From contig LMAJ01000015.1 in NCBI GenBank assembly GCA_001507425.1, forward strand, positions 62,001-126,000: a stretch of 64,000 nucleotides of DNA, in the 5' to 3' direction. The notes beneath the pieces are model-generated. The model was not told where the DNA came from. It saw only the letters and a list, made by a program, of their open reading frames with translations, and searched no databases. Shown here in pieces: positions 27,145 through 40,229 of this stretch (position 1 is the stretch's first letter; each line of letters opens with the position of its first letter). The position numbers and the translations under genes are program-made. This DNA comes from Flavobacteriaceae bacterium CRH (GTDB lineage Bacteria > Bacteroidota > Bacteroidia > Flavobacteriales > Flavobacteriaceae).

Positions 27145-30100
27145 TTATTTTTCTTTTACAATCGTAACCGGCCCCAATAATCCCGCTTTCAATAACGGTC
27201 CACCTTCCAATCTAAAAGGTGCCGTTGTCCAGGTTAATCGTTCTTCTTTTGGTAATTTTTGATCACCAATTAATCGGTTGGCCCAAGTATTGGTGATTTT
27301 TATTTTGATTGTGTTTTTTCCTTTTTTGAGTGCTTCCGAAATATCAACTTTAAACGGAAATGTCCAAAGTGTTCCGCAATCTTTTCCGTTGATAGCAACT
27401 TCTGCGATATTAGCAATTGTTCCCAAGTCAAGCCAAATTTTATCTGTCGATTTTCCGTTCCAGTTCAGTTCTTTTTTATAAATAACAGTTCCTGAATAAT
27501 ATTTTATCTGATCATTTTCTGATGTACTCCAATCAAAAAGTTGAGTTATTTTTACGATTTCTTTCGGACCATGAAATTCAGGATCAAATTGCAATTCCCA
27601 TTTTTCATCTAAAGTCTGAACCGTTTCAAATTCAGAACCTTTTTGAAATCCTTGACTTAAAATCTCTTTTGTTTCTTCTTTAAAAATCACAAAACCAGAT
27701 TCATTGGCATCTAAAATTAGAGATAAAATCGTTCTTCCATTTTCAATTTTCCAATTGGCTAAAGCCGAAGTTTTATCTGTAACCGGATTATACCATTCCG
27801 GTTTTTTTCCTGTAATCCTAAACGAAGCTTCAAATTGTCTTTTTGCTGAATTTTGATTGGATAGAAAATAAAGATCTTCGGTTTCTGATTTACGATGTGT
27901 CCAGGCTAAAGTTTCTGATTCGGCTCTGTTTAATTTCGGGAAATAAACATCTTGTTCAATTCCAATTGAAGCAAAATCATTTCCTAAATACGGAAGTTTA
28001 ATTACAGTTCCTTTTCCGATTTTCCATGAAGATAAACTTGAATTATTGCTCCAAATTTCATCCAGAACATTCTGCCATTTTTTATGGTCTGCTTCCGATT
28101 GAATTCCCGGTTGCAAATCTGGTTTTTCATCAATAAAAACCGTTGCGCCATCTTTTATTAATTGCACTATTTTTTCGGCTACAGCCAAAGAAATCATTTT
28201 ATTTGGTGCCATTTTATGACTTCCCGGAAACAATAAAGCGCCATATTCTATACTATTACTGAAAATGACTTTCCCGTTTTCAACTTTAGCATTATTCAAT
28301 AACACATCGGCATTAAAAGAATCGTATTGATAACCGTTCATCGCATTTATCCATTGCGATAAATCAGTAGAATTTTTAGTTGAAGAAACTTCTTTCGGAA
28401 GTTTTATTGAAGGCTGACCTTCATTCTTCAATCGAATCGCTTCACTTTCTAAACGTTCTTTTCCGAAGATATTCGGAATAAAAGGAACCAAACGATCGGG
28501 AAGCATGGAACGCGATGGCAAATCTTCTCCAATAAAAACCGCCAAATCAATTACTGATTTTCCTTTTTGCAATTGAAACTGAACTCTCTGGCAATAATCT
28601 ACCCATGCTTTTCCGGGTTTCCACCACGTTTGATCTCTTTGAAAATAAGATCCGACGCCGTCTAAAGTCATTCCGGGTTTACGATCTGTCCACGGATTAT
28701 GTACAAAAACGTGATAGAAAAATCGGTTAATTCCTAATGCATAATTTCTGTCTGCCAGCGTTTTCAGATTTCCCGGATGTTCATCCCAATCCATTTTTAA
28801 CTCGGTAAAAGCTTCTGACTGAATAATATCTTTTCCGTAAATATGTCCGCCTGAAATGGCATCCAACATATCATTTGGTTTATCATGGGTTGGGCTTTTT
28901 AACCAAAACTCTCCACTCGGATAATCGACATGTTTAAAATGCAAAAGTCCGTCGCTCATCATGGTTGGCGCCACATTTTCTGAGCTAAATTTTACATTTG
29001 CTTTTTTTGCCTTATCTGCCAGTGTTGCGAAAAAGTTATCAGAAACTAATTCTGCTATCGTTTTTCTTATATCATAAAGTATTTTTTCAGAAGTTTCGAT
29101 ATCGTTTATCGGAATTCCCGCCATAACCGGTAAATAATCGACAACATCATAACCTCTTCTGGTTTTAAACTCATTTCTAAAAACGGGCGACCAGTTTTGG
29201 CTGCCACATTCCCAACTATCGATATGAAGAATTTTAACCACTTTTGATGCTAATTCAGGTCCTGCAGTTCTCAACATTTCTCCAAACCAATGATCGAGTT
29301 GAAAACGAATGGCTTCCGTATTAAATTTATCAACTTCTAATCCTCTTCCTGCGCCTGCGGTTGCATTTTCGTGACCTGTTGAAGTGTAGCCAAAACGAAT
29401 AATTCGCCAATTTTCTTTTGAAAAAGTTTTCCAATTTAGAATTCCTTTTTCATCTACAAACTTCGAAATATTAATCATTTTTGATGGATCAATACAATCG
29501 GCTTTACTTATTTGTTCCGAAGATGTCTGTGGGCTCAAACGCCAAATTACGCCTGATTTTCCTTGATAATTATCAATCAATGGTTCGTTTGATAAAAGTA
29601 TTTTCGAAACTTTTAGTCCCTGATTCCATTTTGCGGGATCCAGATCTTCTGCGCCTGGCTCAGTTCCTTCAGGATCGTAAACAAACCTGAAACATTTAGC
29701 TTTTGTTGGGATAATGCTGTGTGTGTAAAAAGCATCTGTATCTTGCCAACCGAGTCTTGGCGTTGTTAATCGGCCAAGGCTTTTAAAGTTTTTACCGTCG
29801 TCACTAACCTCAACAATTAAACGATGTGCCTGAAAGTTATTTCCTTTGGTTTCGATTTGAATGGATTTGCATAAAAACGGCTGATCAAATTCGTATTGAA
29901 TCCAGCCTTTTTCTTTTAATCTAAACTGATCGTCTTTCTTTGTATCACTCAAAAATGATGCGTCAAAATCAGGAATTGTCGATGTTATTTTTGGTCGATT
30001 TTGATTTGATGTCACATAAGTTTCTTTTACCGGAATGGCAAATGTGGCAATATCTTTATAATAGTCTTTGTAATGATTTGGCGTTGGCAATTGTACATTT

Positions 30101-30552
30101 TTGAAGTTGTTTCCGTTTACGAAAATATCAGCCCAAACTACTTTTTGCATCGACATTTCCGGCTTTATCCACGGTCCTCCGGCAACGGCAAAACCATCTG
30201 CGGGATGAAATGCGATTTTTACGCCCAAACGATCTGCTTCTGTCAAAGCCCATTTAACCAAATTCCAAAATTCCGGACTCAATTGCAAAACCGGCGGATT
30301 CATCAATGGCGGATTTGACGGACCTTTTATGGTCATTAAATACGCGCCTCCAATTCCGGCTTGTTTCATGGCTTCTAAATCGGCTGTGATTCCTTCTTTA
30401 GAATACGCACTTTGCATCCAATACCAATATACCCAAGGTTTTGAGGATTCGATTGTGGGCTGAAATGTTGTATTTTCTTTTTTATGGATTTCCTGTGCGG
30501 AAAGAAATCCCGCAAAAAGTAACATAAAAAAGAGGTGTTTTTTTTGAAACAT
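27145..30552 (-). CDS. GH106 alpha-L-rhamnosidase
   Basis: A 1135-residue exported enzyme (signal peptide of about 20 residues, FLSAQ). The start of the mature protein (WVYWYWMQS, then EAMKQAGIGGAYLM) is the hallmark of GH106. Glu448 in HIDSWECG and Glu580 in QSEAFTE lie 132 residues apart, matching the catalytic pair I recall for the B. thetaiotaomicron RG-II rhamnosidase BT0986 (Glu461 and Glu593), and Glu525 in SSENVAP could be a calcium ligand. A galactose-binding-like insert lies near residues 195-320 and a beta-sandwich of the GH2 kind near the C-terminus (ILSQG to VAINGKDCG). It removes alpha-L-rhamnose from RG-II or RG-I. A rhamnose-specific aldolase fusion lies further upstream at 47921-50062. 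Confidence 0.92.
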   Translation of the reverse strand: MFQKKHLFFMLLFAGFLSAQEIHKKENTTFQPTIESSKPWVYWYWMQSAYSKEGITADLEAMKQAGIGGAYLMTIKGPSNPPLMNPPVLQLSPEFWNLVKWALTEADRLGVKIAFHPADGFAVAGGPWIKPEMSMQKVVWADIFVNGNNFKNVQLPTPNHYKDYYKDIATFAIPVKETYVTSNQNRPKITSTIPDFDASFLSDTKKDDQFRLKEKGWIQYEFDQPFLCKSIQIETKGNNFQAHRLIVEVSDDGKNFKSLGRLTTPRLGWQDTDAFYTHSIIPTKAKCFRFVYDPEGTEPGAEDLDPAKWNQGLKVSKILLSNEPLIDNYQGKSGVIWRLSPQTSSEQISKADCIDPSKMINISKFVDEKGILNWKTFSKENWRIIRFGYTSTGHENATAGAGRGLEVDKFNTEAIRFQLDHWFGEMLRTAGPELASKVVKILHIDSWECGSQNWSPVFRNEFKTRRGYDVVDYLPVMAGIPINDIETSEKILYDIRKTIAELVSDNFFATLADKAKKANVKFSSENVAPTMMSDGLLHFKHVDYPSGEFWLKSPTHDKPNDMLDAISGGHIYGKDIIQSEAFTELKMDWDEHPGNLKTLADRNYALGINRFFYHVFVHNPWTDRKPGMTLDGVGSYFQRDQTWWKPGKAWVDYCQRVQFQLQKGKSVIDLAVFIGEDLPSRSMLPDRLVPFIPNIFGKERLESEAIRLKNEGQPSIKLPKEVSSTKNSTDLSQWINAMNGYQYDSFNADVLLNNAKVENGKVIFSNSIEYGALLFPGSHKMAPNKMISLAVAEKIVQLIKDGATVFIDEKPDLQPGIQSEADHKKWQNVLDEIWSNNSSLSSWKIGKGTVIKLPYLGNDFASIGIEQDVYFPKLNRAESETLAWTHRKSETEDLYFLSNQNSAKRQFEASFRITGKKPEWYNPVTDKTSALANWKIENGRTILSLILDANESGFVIFKEETKEILSQGFQKGSEFETVQTLDEKWELQFDPEFHGPKEIVKITQLFDWSTSENDQIKYYSGTVIYKKELNWNGKSTDKIWLDLGTIANIAEVAINGKDCGTLWTFPFKVDISEALKKGKNTIKIKITNTWANRLIGDQKLPKEERLTWTTAPFRLEGGPLLKAGLLGPVTIVKEK

Positions 30553-30581
30553 TTTTTATTATTGTTTTCGTTTGTCATTAC

Positions 30582-30662
30582 AAAACATAGCCAATGATTT
30601 CAACCATTGGGACGTATCGGGATTTCAGAATACGTTTCCCGAGGTTGAAACCTCGGGCTATA
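30582..30662. repeat. intergenic palindromes (catagcc...ggttgaaacc family)
   Basis: Two small hairpins (CAATGATTTCAACCATTG and CCGAGGTTGAAACCTCGG) sit inside a larger palindrome bounded by ACATAGCC and GGGCTAT. The same element family lies at 41681-41719 and 41858-41976. Confidence 0.75.
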
Positions 30663-30670
30663 TTTGATAT

Positions 30671-30728
30671 TAAATCGTCAATCTTTGTCTTGCTTCTGGT
30701 GTGATCCCTCGTTCCTCAGGATGGCAAA
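30671..30728. repeat. solo right half of the 100-bp palindrome family
   Basis: This stretch (ATCGTCAATCTTTGTC, then GTGTGATCC...CCTCAGGATGGCA) matches only the right half of the element at 3015-3114 and its relatives. It cannot fold on itself and is probably a decayed copy. Confidence 0.65.
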
Positions 30729-30756
30729 CTATATCTTTAATCTTTTAAACGAAATA

Positions 30757-30794
30757 CCTAACAGATTTTATCCCGAGGCTTCGGGACTGTTAGG
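30757..30794. repeat. small palindrome nested in another (TCCCGAGGCTTCGGGA)
   Basis: An outer stem CCTAACAG/CTGTTAGG encloses the 16-bp near-palindrome TCCCGAGGCTTCGGGA (30771-30786). The inner unit recurs at 53452-53467 and 54581-54596. It lies just 3' of the GH2 stop codon. Confidence 0.7.
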
Positions 30795-30799
30795 ATATA

Positions 30800-34296
<3,497 letters not shown>

Positions 34297-34340
34297 TATT
34301 ATTAACAATCTAAACTTAGACTGCGACCGAAAACTGAATA

Positions 34341-35462
34341 CTATTTCTTTTTCTCCGGCGGCGCCACAAAATTCATTTCGCTTTTCCCTAAATCTTTAGA
34401 CGTTGCAATTGCAATTCCTCTTTGTTCTGCTTTATTTACGGCACAATAAAAGTGATAAACGACTCCGTTATGTTTTACAACAAAAGATTTATGCGCAAAC
34501 AAATCATCATAAGGTTCAGATGATTTGACAAGATCTTCGCCTTTCCAGTCGGTCCAGTTTACTAAATCATTCGAAACGGCAAAACGGTTAAATGCACCTT
34601 GATTCCAACCCGTCCAGAAAGCTCCAAAATAGAACATCACCCAAGTATCATTAATACGCTGAATATAAGCATCTCCTGAAATTCCTTTATGATGATTGAT
34701 TAAAGGTTTATTGCCATAACGCTTCCATTGTTTCATATCATCCGATACTGCCATAGCAATACGCTCTGCGCCTTTAGCAGGATTTAAACTATCACCTCGC
34801 GCATTGTAATACATGATAAAATTGTATCCTGTAACTTTCTCCTTATCGCGAATAACACTGTTTTTATACATCGTACTATTATCCCACCATCTGGCGTCTT
34901 TGTCTTTTGGAGTTAAAACTGGCTTTTCTAATCGTTCAAATTCATGTGCTTTTGTGGGAGATTCTTTTGTATACGCCATTCCGATTGATAAAACTCCGGC
35001 TTCGTAACCTTTGCTGTCTCCGCCAAAATAACTCATCCAATATTTGTCATCGTATTTTTCCCATTCATAGCTTCCGCCCCAAGTTGGATCTTGTAATGAA
35101 ATATATCCTGCTTTTTGGTTGACATCCCAATGTTGTTCATTTTCAGAGAAAGACATTACTTTTCCTAAATGTTTCCAATGCAACAAATCTTCACTTTCAG
35201 CAAGCCAGGTTTCGTAACCTCTTCCTCCGTAAATTAAATAGGTCATAAACCATTTTCCGTCTTTTCTAAATACACTTGGGCAATCCATTTTATAGGAGTT
35301 GTCTGTTGGAACCATTACCAAACCGTATTTATAAGGCGTTTTTACTTCGTTGTAAATCTCCTGCACTACAGTTTCGTTGATTTCTCTTTTTTTGTATTTA
35401 GTGGCACAGCTGGTTATGAAAAGTGCTGTAATGGCAATTATTATATATTTAATTTTCATCAT
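34341..35462 (-). CDS. GH43-like propeller lipoprotein
   Basis: A lipoprotein of about 374 residues when started at the Met at 35462. This start is preferred over the longer frame from 35525 because it places a short hydrophobic leader before the lipobox ITSC. The mature protein is a five-bladed beta-propeller of the GH43/GH32/GH62 superfamily: repeated blade motifs (DCPSVFRKDGKWFMTY, ESEDLLHWKHLG, SDDMKQWKRYG, SNDLVNWTDWKG) and an N-terminal Asp in DCPSV as candidate base. Lipid anchoring suggests an outer-membrane or periplasm-facing location. Substrate unknown; removal of arabinose or galactose side chains fits the setting. GH130- or GH117-type relatives cannot be excluded. Confidence 0.7.
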   Translation of the reverse strand: MMKIKYIIIAITALFITSCATKYKKREINETVVQEIYNEVKTPYKYGLVMVPTDNSYKMDCPSVFRKDGKWFMTYLIYGGRGYETWLAESEDLLHWKHLGKVMSFSENEQHWDVNQKAGYISLQDPTWGGSYEWEKYDDKYWMSYFGGDSKGYEAGVLSIGMAYTKESPTKAHEFERLEKPVLTPKDKDARWWDNSTMYKNSVIRDKEKVTGYNFIMYYNARGDSLNPAKGAERIAMAVSDDMKQWKRYGNKPLINHHKGISGDAYIQRINDTWVMFYFGAFWTGWNQGAFNRFAVSNDLVNWTDWKGEDLVKSSEPYDDLFAHKSFVVKHNGVVYHFYCAVNKAEQRGIAIATSKDLGKSEMNFVAPPEKKK

Positions 35463-35518
35463 ATTATTTGCGCACGGATGACGCGGATTAAAATGGTTTT
35501 CACCGATTTTATATTTTT

Positions 35519-35609
35519 GTTTCACGCAGATTTAAAAGGATTTTAGCCGATTATTAATTTATTTTTATCTGTGTTAATCAGCACAAATCCTTTTAAATCT
35601 GCGTGAAAC
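35519..35609. repeat. intergenic palindrome (cacgcagattt family)
   Basis: An inverted repeat with a left arm TTTCACGCAGATTTAAAAGG and a right arm CCTTTTAAATCTGCGTGAAA, placed immediately 3' of the next gene's stop codon. The arms match over about 20 bp, and the centre is AT-rich and unconserved. Confidence 0.8.
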
Positions 35610-35611
35610 TT

Positions 35612-37279
35612 TTACTTCAATTCTTCTAAACGCGACTGCATTACGTCTTTGTTTAATTTTACTTTAACCATTCCCATTGGGTGAAATCTTTTTTTCAGGT
35701 CGATTGCGGCGTAGACTATTGTGTAAACATCATTTCCTTCGGGAATTAGGCAAAGCGGTGTTCTCATAATATCCCACCATTTATTAACTTTTGTTTCTAT
35801 GGGAAGATATCTTGCTTCGCCCCAATTTTTACCATCTTTTGATAACGAATAGCCGATCATATTTGGCAAATGATGTCCCCAACCGTCCGGGCCTCCATCA
35901 AAAATAGCAATGTATAATCCGTTTGGAAGCTGGCTCACAATTGGATTTTCGACAAAAAATGGATGTATGGTTTTGATCGGATTGCTTCCATCTTTTATTC
36001 TTGACCACGGACCTTCTAAACTATTCGATTCGGCTAAGCCAACAAACCAGCCTTTTCCTGATTTCTTTGGATAATCTGCCCATGAATTAAAGGGATAGGC
36101 TCCGCTGTAAAATCCAAAATATTTATCGCCCACTTTATACGGGAAAAATGAAGCCACTCCCTGACGTCCTTCCCAAGGTTCTGAGTCTAAACCGGGTTCG
36201 ATGATGATTCCCATATCTTTATAAGGACCGCCAATTCCGTCAATTCCATCTACAGTTGATTCACAACGCCAGATTCTTCCAAAAGAATGATTCGGTTCTA
36301 TTGTTTTACTAACTGTGTAAGCCAAATAATAGCCATACCATTTGTTTGCCTTTTCATTAAAAACCGGCATATACGACCAAATTGCGGCACGCCGATCGTT
36401 CATCGGATTATCGTCTTCGGTTATGGCGTAAGTTCCGCTTGCCTGATAAATGGTTGATTCTCTTTTCCAGTGAATGGCGTCTTTACTTGTCCAATGTCCG
36501 ATTCTGGTTTTTACACGATCGTAATAATAATCGACTCCTTTTTCTCCTGCTCTTTCGGTTGGAAACATATGGTAGGTATCGCCAACTTTCACCACGCGCC
36601 CTCCTTCAAAACCGCCTTGAATTCCTTCGGTTCCCGGCATTCCTTCGTCTACAACGGCTTTATTTTCTCCACCAATAATTTCGAAAAGTGGTTTTTCATC
36701 TGAAAATCCTTCGACTATGAATGTTGGATTCCATAGTTTTCCATCTGGTAATTCGGCATTTCTATAACCTAAATTTTGATTTTTTTTTATTACTCCCAAA
36801 ATGGTGAATGATCGGTTTACTGGATTGATTCTGTGCGTTCCTTTGGGATAAGAAACAGCATACACATTTACAGGAGATAAACCTGTTAACGTTAGACCAT
36901 TTTCAAGCACTATTTTAGCGGGGTTTAATGGAGTAAATTCAGCTCTATCTATCTCCTCAAAAACACCAATCAAAACCTGAACCGGTTCCTTGAATTTTAA
37001 TTGTAATGAAGAATTGATTCCGTTTTCAAGCTTGTTTAAAGGAAGTTCAATTCCTGTCAAACCTTGTAATTCTGGGGCTAAACGAACAATATTGTGTTTG
37101 CTTCCTGAAAAGACATGTGCGTATTGTGTTGTTTTGAAAATTTTGTAATTGGATTTTACGATTTCAAAAGATGCAGGTTTCCATGCAGTGGTTTGTGCTG
37201 AAACTTGAATGCAGAAAGTCAACAGCATTAGGAAAGCGGTTTTTAATTTGAAGTTGTATTTTGTATTTTTTGAAAACAT
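35612..37279 (-). CDS. secreted two-domain propeller glycosidase-like protein
   Basis: A 555-residue exported protein (signal peptide of about 28 residues, CIQVSAQ). Residues about 30-195 form an N-terminal beta domain of unknown type, and residues about 205-545 a five-bladed propeller of the GH43/GH32 superfamily. Blade motifs include GGRVVKVGDTYHMFPTE, IGHWTSKDAIHWKRE, WSYMPVFNEKANKWYGYY, VENPIVSQLPNGLYIAIFD and YSLSKDGKNWGEARY. Candidate active-site acids are in the first blade and in the VENPIV block, but no set is convincing enough to name. I do not recognise a characterised family. It adjoins another propeller (34341-35462) and the GH78 gene, so it probably trims a pectin side chain. 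Confidence 0.6.
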   Translation of the reverse strand: MFSKNTKYNFKLKTAFLMLLTFCIQVSAQTTAWKPASFEIVKSNYKIFKTTQYAHVFSGSKHNIVRLAPELQGLTGIELPLNKLENGINSSLQLKFKEPVQVLIGVFEEIDRAEFTPLNPAKIVLENGLTLTGLSPVNVYAVSYPKGTHRINPVNRSFTILGVIKKNQNLGYRNAELPDGKLWNPTFIVEGFSDEKPLFEIIGGENKAVVDEGMPGTEGIQGGFEGGRVVKVGDTYHMFPTERAGEKGVDYYYDRVKTRIGHWTSKDAIHWKRESTIYQASGTYAITEDDNPMNDRRAAIWSYMPVFNEKANKWYGYYLAYTVSKTIEPNHSFGRIWRCESTVDGIDGIGGPYKDMGIIIEPGLDSEPWEGRQGVASFFPYKVGDKYFGFYSGAYPFNSWADYPKKSGKGWFVGLAESNSLEGPWSRIKDGSNPIKTIHPFFVENPIVSQLPNGLYIAIFDGGPDGWGHHLPNMIGYSLSKDGKNWGEARYLPIETKVNKWWDIMRTPLCLIPEGNDVYTIVYAAIDLKKRFHPMGMVKVKLNKDVMQSRLEELK

Positions 37280-37304
37280 TGATTTTGTATTTTTTTTATT
37301 TTTT

Positions 37305-37404
37305 TGTCATTTCGACCGAAGCGAGAAATCGCACTAGAAATTCCGCAACAATAATCGACAATCTTTGTGGCTACGCATGTGATTTCTCGTTCCTCGAAAT
37401 GACA
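37305..37404. repeat. 100-bp palindromic repeat (tgtcat family, copy 2)
   Basis: Exactly 100 bp, from TGTCATTTCGACC to CGAAATGACA. The arms carry GAGAAATC(A/G)CA instead of the GGATCACAC of the other copies, while the central ATTCCGCAACA...ATCGACAAT part is kept. Confidence 0.85.
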
Positions 37405-37443
37405 AAACTGGGCATCATAAACTATATGCTAATTACTAAAAAC

Positions 37444-39630
37444 TTAAATAGATTTATAACTCACTTTATATTCCACATTCGGTTTTACAATTAGCTGATA
37501 TTTATTTTTGGCTAATTCCGTAATTGTTCCTGAATTTGTTTTGGGTTTGCCGGCACTTTCAAAAATTAATTTTCCTTCGCCTTCGCCTGCTTTTACTTTA
37601 ATTTCTTTCGTACTGCAATACAGAGCAACTTCTCCATTTGGTGTTGGAACTTTTCCTTCCATCCATTTTAAACCTCCTAGATTTGGTTTGATTTCATATT
37701 CTGAATAACCCGGAGCAGTTGGTTTTACACCCAAATAATATTTTCCTAACAAATAAATTGGACTAGAACCCCAAGCATGGCAAAGACTTTTCCCGTAAGG
37801 GCGTCCATACATCGCTAAATGTTCTGTTCCTTTTTTGGCTGGATTGTATTCTTCCCAAAATGATGTTGCTCCCTCATTCAACATTCCACCCCAATAGTCT
37901 TTCATTTCTTTCAACACATAATCCTGCTCGCCCATTGCACACAACGCTTCCAACTCGTAAAAACGCATGTAGGGTGTTGTGATTTTAAGAATATCATCAT
38001 TGAGCAACACCTTCTTTTTTATACTTTGTTTTTGTTCTTCATTAAAATAATTGAAAAAAATACCGAACATATTAGCGTATCTGGTTACAATATTCTGCAT
38101 TTTACCGTCTATACGCTGGTGTTTCATAACGTTTTCTTTTTTATCCCAAAACACATCAAATAGTTTTGTTTTTAAATCATCCGCTAATTTTTGATACTGT
38201 TTTTGATCTTCGTTTTCATTTGCAATTTTAGCGCTAACTGCCATGGCTTCTAAACTTCTTGCTAAAAGCATTTGCTCAAAACTAACCTCGCCTTTTTTTG
38301 GTAATCCATCTGCCCAATCAATAAAAACCCAGTCTCCTTCTAATGGTTCAAGGAATCCGTTTTTATTCCTTCTTTCTAAACAGAAATCCATAAGTGATTT
38401 CATTCTTGGATAAAAAGTTTTGATGAATTTCGTATCGCCGGTGTGCAAATAATAATCGTAAACACCTACAAACCAATACAGCGAATAATCCATTATGATA
38501 TTAATATGAGCCGTCACAGGTTCTTTGCCACGAAGGGCCAACAGCGTTCGTTCTACAGAAGCCGAATCAAAGAATAAATAATAATTCATTAAATAACTTT
38601 GATAAGCGTCGCCAGACCAAACCCAACGGTCGCGTTTAATCCCGTCTATAAAAAATTCGCGAGTTGTTAAATGCATCGTGTAAGCCGACACATCCCAAAT
38701 TTTATTTAATTGTTCATCGGATGATTTGAATGCACCGCGATAGTCTAATGGTAAATATTCATAAAGCATCGAAATCGAATCATATTTTACCGATGCATCT
38801 GCTTGTACCTGGACATAGCGGAATGCTTTAGATCCATCATGCGTGTAGGTTTCAGGCTGGTTTCCATCAAAAGATAAATGATCTAAGGTTTCGCATTTGG
38901 CAGAATCCAGCGCTTCCTCACGGGATTCACCATAATAAAGTGCTACTTTACCTTTTCCTTTTAAACCGTGAATTTTAATATAACCAAAAGTTTCTTTACC
39001 AAAATCTACCAACGCACCAGCCCCTGTTTTTTCTGTTTTTTTTGCACTCAAAGGTTTGGTTGTTAATTTAAATCCGGAAGGTTTATTTTCTGGAAAATTA
39101 AAATTCCAAGAGCCAACAGGTACCCATGGTGTACCGGATTGTTGTGCTTTTCCCGTCTCGTCAATCCAAAGTTTATCTTCATTGGTCACCTTCCAGGATA
39201 CATCCGATTTAACATATTTACCAGCAATATAAATAGCCGGCAACACTTCCTGATTATAAACTTTAAAGGAAATTTTGTGTTTTCCAGTAGGGATTGTTAT
39301 TGATTTTGGCTGTCCATAAACCTGAACACCATCTAAAAGGAATTGAAAAGGTCCTTCCGAATAAATTTTTACCTCATCTGGTTCCGGAATATCTACTTCT
39401 GTTTGAAAAGTTACCAAGGCATACGGACTGTAATATTGCCAAAGCGGTGGAAATACTGCCTCACGCTCTGTACGTCTTACTTGCATTTTATTGCTTAACC
39501 AAACTTCAAAATCACCTGGATACCAGATCCATGTTGCTTCTTTTGACTTTTCCTGCGCCGATATTAAAGAACAAGAAAAAAGAGCAGCAAAAAGAAGGAA
39601 AATCTTAAAAATGGAAAATCGGCTTTGCAT
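37444..39630 (-). CDS. GH78 alpha-L-rhamnosidase
   Basis: A 728-residue exported enzyme (signal peptide of about 25 residues, SLISAQ; a lipobox reading of LFSC at Cys20 is less likely). Beta domains cover about residues 30-295, the (alpha/alpha)6 barrel about 300-640, and a C-terminal beta-sandwich the rest. The GH78 signature is present as FIDGIKRDRWVWSGD, with Asp329, Asp334 and Asp341, plus HAWGSSPIYLLGKYYLG near the end of the barrel. GH78 inverts alpha-L-rhamnosides; here it would free rhamnose from RG-I or RG-II. It has its own promoter with the tandem AGGATAG repeat (39648-39691) and a leader of only about a dozen bases, so it is a first gene that shares control with susC. Confidence 0.9.
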   Translation of the reverse strand: MQSRFSIFKIFLLFAALFSCSLISAQEKSKEATWIWYPGDFEVWLSNKMQVRRTEREAVFPPLWQYYSPYALVTFQTEVDIPEPDEVKIYSEGPFQFLLDGVQVYGQPKSITIPTGKHKISFKVYNQEVLPAIYIAGKYVKSDVSWKVTNEDKLWIDETGKAQQSGTPWVPVGSWNFNFPENKPSGFKLTTKPLSAKKTEKTGAGALVDFGKETFGYIKIHGLKGKGKVALYYGESREEALDSAKCETLDHLSFDGNQPETYTHDGSKAFRYVQVQADASVKYDSISMLYEYLPLDYRGAFKSSDEQLNKIWDVSAYTMHLTTREFFIDGIKRDRWVWSGDAYQSYLMNYYLFFDSASVERTLLALRGKEPVTAHINIIMDYSLYWFVGVYDYYLHTGDTKFIKTFYPRMKSLMDFCLERRNKNGFLEPLEGDWVFIDWADGLPKKGEVSFEQMLLARSLEAMAVSAKIANENEDQKQYQKLADDLKTKLFDVFWDKKENVMKHQRIDGKMQNIVTRYANMFGIFFNYFNEEQKQSIKKKVLLNDDILKITTPYMRFYELEALCAMGEQDYVLKEMKDYWGGMLNEGATSFWEEYNPAKKGTEHLAMYGRPYGKSLCHAWGSSPIYLLGKYYLGVKPTAPGYSEYEIKPNLGGLKWMEGKVPTPNGEVALYCSTKEIKVKAGEGEGKLIFESAGKPKTNSGTITELAKNKYQLIVKPNVEYKVSYKSI

Positions 39631-39647
39631 ATATCTTTTTTTGGAGC

Positions 39648-39691
39648 TAAAGATAAGTGTTATTTTTACATTTCACAACCTGTTCTATCCT
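39648..39691 (-). promoter_or_regulatory. GH78 promoter with AGGATAG direct repeat (site 2)
   Basis: Minus-strand reading: AGGATAG-AAC-AGGTTGT (39691 to 39675), 19 bp, then TATCTTTA (39655 to 39648) as a -7 box that departs from TAnnTTTG only in its last base. The distance from repeat to box is identical to that of the susC promoter. Confidence 0.75.
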
Positions 39692-39792
39692 GTTATTTTA
39701 TAAAAAATAGTGCTTTTTGATAATTTTTTAAGGGAAAAATTATGGCTTATCACTTTTTTAGTACTAAAAAAAATGATGTTAGAATTTTTATG

Positions 39793-40050
39793 GGCCGCTG
39801 ATGAAACGGATTCGCTATCGCGAAGACGCTGATGAAAACAGATTTTTATTTTTTTAAACACATAGAAACATAGATCTCTTTTGCGTTAAAAAGACGTTTC
39901 ACTTGCATATATACACATAGCTATGTGTTAATGACTAGTCATTTTTTATTCTCTATTTCGCTAAATAAAAAAAAAAACTATGTTTCTATGTGTTTAAAAA
40001 AATCCGCATCAATCCGCGTCTTCGCGATAGCGAATCCGTTTTATCCGCGT
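39793..40050. repeat. three-level nested palindrome
   Basis: The outer arms (about 39793-39845 and 40000-40050) share GGATTCGCTATCGCGAAG and its complement. Inside them is a 140-bp element with arms AAACACATAGAAACATAG (39856-39873) and its exact complement (39978-39995). Inside that is the perfect 16-bp palindrome ACACATAGCTATGTGT (39913-39928). The middle element recurs alone at 47761-47897 and 53387-53526, so it is a separate unit that entered the centre of the outer palindrome. Confidence 0.85.
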
Positions 40051-40229
40051 TCTAATTTAGGCTTATGATCTAAGCAATCATCCTTTCAGATTCATTTTCA
40101 TAAAGAAAGTCTCTAGTTTCCTGTCAACAATATGAGATCTTCATAACACAAAAACAGCCTTCTATAACTATTTAAAATTTTTGAACTATTTTCTAAAATA
40201 CCTTCGTTATAAATTTAACCCAAAAGACT

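Larger units (their letters stand above)
39631..40229. other. 599-bp divergent spacer
   Basis: It holds the GH78 promoter (39648-39691), a three-level nested palindrome (about 39793-40050) and AT-rich DNA before the plus-strand decarboxylase gene. I do not see a clear promoter for the latter. Confidence 0.7.
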
